From Elysia chlorotica (taxonomy: Eukaryota > Mollusca > Gastropoda > Plakobranchidae), in NCBI GenBank assembly GCA_003991915.1, contig RQTK01000882.1, positions 7,981 to 71,980 of the forward strand: a DNA stretch of 64,000 nt, read 5' to 3'. A program made the translations under genes and the position numbers. The stretch's first letter is position 1. Every line of letters starts with the position of its first letter. The notes beneath the pieces are model-generated. The model was not told the origin of the DNA, searched no databases, and worked only from the letters and a program-made list of their open reading frames with translations. Positions 59,601-64,000 of the stretch are shown one piece after another.

Positions 59601-62600
59601 TAAGAATTTGATTGTGAGTTTTGCTTACTGAACACAGCTCTTTTCGAAATCTCCAGCATAATTCTAGAATAGTAATGACCTCGTCAGCTCTTGATTACCT
59701 TTGTTCTGATTGGTTGTTAATTGCTAAAGAGGTGTACCGAGAATATTCTCTTATGATTTACATAATTCTTTTTCTGGATGATTCGACGAAACTTTGTATA
59801 AATAAGAATCTTAATTAGATTTAGAAGAGTCAAAATTTGAAGGGTCAATATTGTTTTCCAGAGTCTACATTGAAACTCCAGTAATTGTACTATTGAGCCG
59901 TCCTACAAACATTGTAGAGTATAGCCCTTTTGTTGGATTAAACAGTTTGAAATTGTTACTTGCGGACTTCGGATTTATTTTCTACGGACGAGTCGTGTGA
60001 TTGGCTGTGAATATTTTTAATACCCCTAGACAAACAGAGCCTAACAGATTACCACCTCACCAGCAAATCTGTTACACTGGGGGCTCGTCCGGGATCGAAT
60101 CTACAAGTTCGGCGCATCGAAGAATTATAGATCTAGAGATCTAGATTAGTTCAGCGTAGAGCTAGGTCTAGATTACCAACCTTCGTCGGCTAATATCTGG
60201 TACACGCGTTTCGCTTGCCTAATTTATCAGATCTAAAGTTAGATCTAGAGTCAGTGTGTTCTGCGTAAACTGTGTCGTGTGCTTTTGCGCCAGTATTCGA
60301 AGCGTCTCTTTCTTTATATCGCAGTAATAGCACCCTCAGCTGTTAAAGCTCCATAATGTCGTCCATTCAAGAAATCAAAGAGCTTGCTGAGGAACTGCAG
60401 TTACGAGGAGATGAAAAGAAAAAATTTATTATTGAGGAAATGGATAAATTGCGCAAACTCCAAGCTGAGAAGGAAAAGGAAGAGCGAGAAGCTAAACTTC
60501 AAGCTGAAAAGGAAGAGCGAGAAGCTAAACTTCTAAAGGAAGAGCGAGAAGCTAAACTTCTAAAGGAAGAGCGAGAAGCTAAACTTCAAGCTGAGAAAGA
60601 ACTAAAGATGGAGGAAATGAGGACACAGTTAGAGTTGGCAAGGATACAAGCGCAGGCAAGTCAGCAAAGTGAACACAACCTTACATCAGGCAGCACAAGA
60701 TCGGTCCATGAAGGAGAGCATTCTAAATTCAAGATGCCTAAACTACCGGCTTTTGTGGACAGAAAGGATGACTTGGATTCTTGGCTACTTCGGTTTGAGC
60801 GATTCGCTACCACAAGTGGATGGCCCAAGGAAAGCTGGTGCACACCATTATCCGCACTGCTGACAGGAAGAAAGGCATTCTAGGCTTTTCATGCACAAGT
60901 TAAAGTAAAAAAGTTAATTGTCAAAACAGCTTCACATTTTGGTAAAAAATCCCAGCAAAAATTAAAATACAGATGAATTTAACCTATTATCCAATCTGCA
61001 CAGTATAAATTCTCTGACTTTCTCCTATCCCCCCCCCCCCCCTTAAACCTCATCCATATAACTGTCTATCTTTCTTGCTAATGCCATCCATATCCCTCTA
61101 TCTCTCAGTGATCATAACGCGGGGAGGGATTGATAGCACCAGTGGGGTCTTCTTCATTTGCATTTTTATAAAAAGCAAAAAATATGCTGAAAAAGATAAT
61201 ATATATTCAACTAACTAGACATTCTAAATGCTTCCTTCTCGGAAGAAGGAGAGGGGGAGTGTCATCAAGAGTATGAGAGACTACATAATGAATCACATGA
61301 TTAAACAAATCAACTCCCACTCAAGAATCTACATGGTTTTTTTTTTTTTTTGGTACCTAAGGGTTGATTTCACAAGCCTTGTAGACCATTGATGCCTGAA
61401 TAGATTATGACTGAAATTGCAGACCTTAAAAGAAAATTATAAAACCCATGATCTACGTCTAGATAGATCTGATGCGCACTAAATTTAGCACTTCGCAGGG
61501 AAGTTTTCACGCAAGTGGCCATCAGTCAATTGTGGATGAACATTTTTTGTTTATGCTTCATCAAATACGAGCTCATCTCACCGGTACGCCCACTTCAAGT
61601 AAAGGTCTCATGATTTATCTACTTTATTGATGATATTTGTATCAAGTGGAAGGCAATGTACAATGCTTTGGATGTGAGAATAAATTTTTAGGAAAAATTA
61701 TTTTAAGTGGGGGGATGTGTAACGCATTGTACTATAAGTTGATCTATTCATTTCCTCACCCTTTTTAGGTGCGTAACTTTTGGGTAGCGGATTGACTAGA
61801 TGTATGTACATTATCTTGTTTGTTTGCATAACGATTGTATTTCAAGCCTAAGAATTTGATTGTGAGTTTTGCTTACTGAACACAGCCCTTCTCGAAATCT
61901 CCGTAAGTTCTAGAATAGTAATGACCTCGTCACCTCTTGTTTACCTTTGTTCTGATTGGTTGTTAATTGCTAAAGAGGTGTACCGAGAATATTCTCTTAT
62001 GATTTACATAATTCTTGTTCTGGATGATTCGACGAAATTTTGTATAAATAAGAATCTTAATTAGATTTAAGAAGAGTCAACATTTGAAGAGTCAATATTG
62101 TTTTCCAGAGTCTACATTGAAACTCCAGTAATTGTACTATTGAGCCGTCCTACAAACATTGTAGAGTATAGCCCTTTTGTTGGATTAAACAGTTTGAAAT
62201 TGTTACTTGCGGACTTCGGATTTATTTTCTACGGACGAGTCGTGTGATTGGCTGTGAATATTTTTAATACCCCTAGACAAACAGAGCCTAACAGATTACC
62301 ACCATCACCAGCAAATCTGTTACAATCTACAAGGCAGTTAAGGTCTTAAGGCAGTTAATTCATTACAATAGTAGCAAATGTGACTTCTTTTATTTTTCTG
62401 AAAGATAAAAGCACAAAAATTGTGTATTAAAAGGTCGGTTAAAAGTTAAGAACATACACAGCACTTGGAAATATCCATGAGTATGATAATCACATGGATA
62501 ATCAATTTCTTTTAAAACCGTCAGAGAATATTCTCTATTGTGGTTTGAAAAGCCAGGTTTCTTTCCCAGTGAAATACTGAACAGTCAATCAAAATGTGAC

Positions 62601-63087
62601 TCATGGATAACTGACAGTTGTAGGTATGACACTACTGAGGCTCTACAGAAAGCACTGAGATAGAGTTTTCAGTTGGTTGCTTAACATCCAACGTCAGCAC
62701 AAGAGACAGAGCGAGGAGACTCGGACTCCTGTCTCAGCAGATCACATTATAGTTTTTATACTGACACAGACCAAATCTGCAGGGGAGGAAACAGGACAAA
62801 TAAATTATGCTTCACAGTAAAAAGTCAGATAAAATAGAGTCTCGAACCGAGGCATGATAATCCCTGTAATACAGAATACACAGCACAACTTTTCATTCCA
62901 AGAACAATATTAATTATTGCTTTTTAATAATGAAAAGTCAAAAGGGCAGAAAAAATAACCCATTAATAATAAAACACTCACAATGTTGGTAACAGTAACT
63001 TACCACCCATCTCCACTCAATAACATCATCCAACTTCAGCGCTAGAAAGATGAACTGAAGAACATTAGCTGCACAGAAAAGCTCGAG
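56599..63087 (-). CDS. TMEM185: Transmembrane protein 185 homologue, C-terminal four exons
   Basis: Four exons join in phase on the minus strand: 63087-63004, 59112-58936, 57450-57327, 56894-56599 (226 codons plus stop). The gene continues beyond 64000; vertebrate TMEM185A/B have about 350 residues, so roughly a third is missing. Exon order matches the family: FIFLALKLDDVIEWRWV, then IVFIPVWIVMCIALIGVLYA (TM), a short loop with SEHRRGNMS, YMFFVVPLLVFEV (TM), NFAFVVIPLLMSLASLMCL (TM), then the cytosolic signature WWFGIRKDFCQFVL and EYGNISY, and the conserved end IDMPD. A Ser/Pro/acidic linker (about 60 residues) separates these. It is a predicted multi-pass membrane protein with no established biochemical role. 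The stop codon lies in the minisatellite. The first visible intron holds an LTR retrotransposon, the second a MITE and a SINE. Confidence 0.93.
57565..57810. mobile_element. MITE family copy 3, intact ends
   Basis: Best copy: GTGAGGCAAGCAGGGTGAAT..GGGCACAAGTCGGAA at left and its near-perfect reverse complement (TTCCGACTTGTGCATGATTC..GGTTGCCTCAC) at right, 246 bp, no coding capacity. Lies 114 bp upstream of the TMEM185 exon 57450-57327. Confidence 0.9.
57811..57950 (-). mobile_element. SINE body fragment abutting the MITE
   Basis: ATGTAGGCTATGTTGTGGAC, CTAAAGTCTGACAAGTTTAA, ATACTGACGCTCACCCAACC. Starts at the base after the MITE end, so one element probably inserted at the edge of the other. 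Confidence 0.75.
57951..58935. other. TMEM185 intron, no gene
   Basis: Contains a small tandem duplication, GACTACAGCAGGTTCATCTC twice at about 58035-58076, and several CTAGATCT words near 58680-58720. No coding frame supported. Confidence 0.5.
59207..59330. repeat. AAAGCGCTT dispersed repeat
   Basis: ATTGAGCGCTTTCCCTTCGC then AAGCTCAAAGCGCTTAACAA followed by A-rich sequence. It resembles a short repeat type common in invertebrate genomes; family not named. Confidence 0.4.
59470..60076 (+). repeat. 5' LTR
   Basis: TG...CA-bounded. Internal TATAAATAAG near 59800 is a plausible TATA region. Confidence 0.93.
60078..60095 (+). other. primer-binding site, tRNA-Pro type
   Basis: TGGGGGCTCGTCCGGGAT, one base after the LTR end. 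This 18-mer is complementary to the 3' end of tRNA-Pro and is the classic Pro-type retroelement primer site. Confidence 0.88.
60356..60883 (+). CDS. Gag-like protein of the LTR element, truncated
   Basis: 175 codons starting MSSIQEIKELAEELQLRG. Residues about 1-105 are a charged coiled coil with tandem copies of KEEREAKLQAE-type units (five or so). After a Ser/Gln-rich hinge comes FKMPKLPAF and DDLDSWLLRFERFA, typical of the start of the Gag capsid-like domain of gypsy-type retroelements. The frame ends soon after (SWCTPLSALLTGRKAF), where active relatives continue into capsid and pol, so it was truncated by the internal deletion. Confidence 0.75.
   Translation: MSSIQEIKELAEELQLRGDEKKKFIIEEMDKLRKLQAEKEKEEREAKLQAEKEEREAKLLKEEREAKLLKEEREAKLQAEKELKMEEMRTQLELARIQAQASQQSEHNLTSGSTRSVHEGEHSKFKMPKLPAFVDRKDDLDSWLLRFERFATTSGWPKESWCTPLSALLTGRKAF
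60884..61717 (+). other. non-coding interior of the LTR element
   Basis: No pol-like frame. Has a C-run at 61029-61040, a T-run near 61335 and the polypurine tract at about 61706-61717. Confidence 0.7.
61718..62324 (+). repeat. 3' LTR
   Basis: Same length as the 5' LTR with scattered substitutions and small compensating indels, for example CACAGCCCTTCTCGAAATC against CACAGCTCTTTTCGAAATC. Confidence 0.93.
62673..62790 (-). mobile_element. SINE fragment with internal deletion
   Basis: TTGGTTGCTTAACATCCAAC and GTCAGCAC followed directly by GACTCCTGTCTCAGCAGATC and ACTGACACAGACCAAATC; the middle of the body is missing. Confidence 0.75.
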
Positions 63088-63539
63088 CTGAAAAAACAAA
63101 ATTAGAGAACAGGCATTATGGACTCCATTTCACGAATAAAAATAAAAAAATAAAATAAAATTTAAAAACTATAAATATTAGATCAATGGTATGATGACAG
63201 GAACCTGTTTTTTGTTGTTGTTGTTGGTTGTTTTTTTTTGCTTCTGCTGTAGTTTTTTTTTTTTAATAGATCTCTGATTTAGTGTTAAGTCACCAAGATT
63301 TCCTGAGAGAAACCGCATTGTTAGCATACAGAGAACACTAATGTTTTTAATCAAGACATAATTATTGTCATTGATCTAGCTGAATGATATATCAAGACGT
63401 GTTTCTGTGTTACTTAGTAATTAATCAATAGTTTTAGTGGGTTTTTTTTTTAGTTGGAGAACCACAAATCAGCATATTTTACTTTTAAAATGAGAGATAT
63501 TCTGACCTGAAAACTCAATGAAATGTCTGCAGTAGTAAA
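63088..63539. other. TMEM185 intron, no further feature
   Basis: AT-rich, (TTG)n and T-runs near 63210-63265. The upstream TMEM185 exons are not in the window. Confidence 0.5.
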
Positions 63540-63569
63540 AGTAGCATCAGCAGTGGTGGTAGTAGTAGC

Positions 63570-63608
<39 letters not shown>

Positions 63609-63873
63609 CGTAGTAGTTTGGTTTGGTTGGTTGGGTTTTAACGTCCAACATCAGCAACTTATAGGCTATATCGTAGACAGGCCCCAAGACGGACGTCTGA
63701 CAATTTTATGTGCTGCCACACACGAGACAGGGTGGGGATACCATGACTCCTGTCTCAGCCGGTCAGATTATACTGACACCGACCCAACCAGTAGGGATTG
63801 AACAGCTAGGATTCGAACTCGGGACCTTTTGCGTCGGAAGCCGATGTTCTACCCCTGGGCCACCGCGCCCCCC

Positions 63874-63917
<44 letters not shown>

Positions 63918-63957
63918 AGTAGTGGTAGTAGTAGCAGTAGTAGTTGTTGTAGAAAGA
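63540..63957. repeat. (AGT)n microsatellite split by a SINE
   Basis: AGT/TAG triplets at 63540-63617 and again at 63876-63957, on the two sides of the SINE at 63619-63875. Confidence 0.93.
63619..63875 (-). mobile_element. SINE, full length, in an (AGT)n repeat
   Basis: Best-preserved copy. On the minus strand: GCGCGGTGGCCCAGGGGTAG (A box), GGTCCCGAGTTCGAATCC (B box), CCCTACTGGTTGGGTCGGTG, GGCTGAGACAGGAGTCATGG, CACATAAAATTGTCAGACGT, GGACGTTAAAACCCAACC at the 3' end. A tRNA-like head of about 70 bp plus a body of about 185 bp. Confidence 0.93.
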
Positions 63958-64000
63958 GAAAGAAGTGAGAGTCATAGTTTCATAAAATATATCTCACATA

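Larger units (their letters stand above)
59470..62324 (+). mobile_element. complete non-autonomous LTR retrotransposon
   Basis: Two direct LTRs of 607 bp (59470-60076 and 61718-62324), both starting TGTAACGC and ending GTTACA, differ at roughly 3 percent of positions. The 5-bp target duplication ATCTA stands at 59465-59469 and 62325-62329. A primer-binding site follows the 5' LTR and a purine-rich tract (AGTGGGGGGATG) precedes the 3' LTR. The 1.64-kb interior has only a Gag-like frame; protease, reverse transcriptase and integrase are absent, so it depends on a relative. It lies in a TMEM185 intron, antisense to the gene. Confidence 0.95.

Overview
This is animal (metazoan) nuclear DNA: AT-rich, intron-rich and full of transposon relics, with coding exons that are clearly more GC-rich than their surroundings and bounded by GT/AG splice sites. 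The protein content and the repeats (a tRNA-type SINE present at a dozen or more sites, RTE/jockey-like LINE fragments, the palindrome CTAGATCTAG everywhere) fit a lophotrochozoan, most likely a gastropod mollusc. The species cannot be named from the sequence alone. One assembly gap of about 104 N lies at 47960-48063.

Four protein-coding genes can be assembled exon by exon with consistent reading phase. (1) SPAG7, minus strand, exons between 15657 and 11119. Its N-terminal 138 codons, including the R3H region, are present; the C-terminal exons were not found. (2) An unnamed plus-strand gene, 19838-28754, six exons, 1072 codons. It encodes a long charged, disordered protein with a possible N-myristoylation start and a C-terminal, degenerate macro domain. 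(3) An unnamed minus-strand gene, 43419-37463, six coding exons, 354 codons. It encodes a trypsin-fold (PA clan) protease-like protein with a recognisable His-Asp-Ser triad and no signal peptide. (4) TMEM185, minus strand, exons between 63087 and 56599, the C-terminal 226 residues; the N-terminal exons lie beyond the right edge.

The genes look like unrelated housekeeping neighbours, not an operon or pathway. Regions: 1-9.5 kb holds repeats (polypyrimidine tract, SINE pieces, an RTE-type LINE with its RT core largely deleted, a fold-back hairpin, a mariner-like scrap). 9.5-15.7 kb is SPAG7 with a P-element/THAP9-type transposase relic behind it. 15.7-19.8 kb is a divergent intergenic region dominated by GA/GT microsatellites and a LINE RNase H fragment. 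19.8-29 kb is the macro-domain gene. 29-37.2 kb is gene-poor, with a jockey-like RT relic and a SINE. 37.4-45.7 kb is the protease gene, with a broken piggyBac transposase in its last intron. 45.7-55.5 kb is gene-free: microsatellites, the gap, locally duplicated segments and LINE pieces. 55.5-64 kb is TMEM185, whose stop codon lies inside a 43-bp minisatellite of about 25 units and whose intron carries a complete but non-autonomous LTR retrotransposon (607-bp LTRs, 5-bp target duplication).

The observations most worth a second look are the minisatellite whose first unit contains the TMEM185 stop codon; a tandemly triplicated splice donor and a GC-AG donor in the macro-domain gene; a small MITE family whose three copies all sit within about 120 bp of an exon; and the two unnamed proteins. 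I see no CRISPR, operon, phage or bacterial system here.
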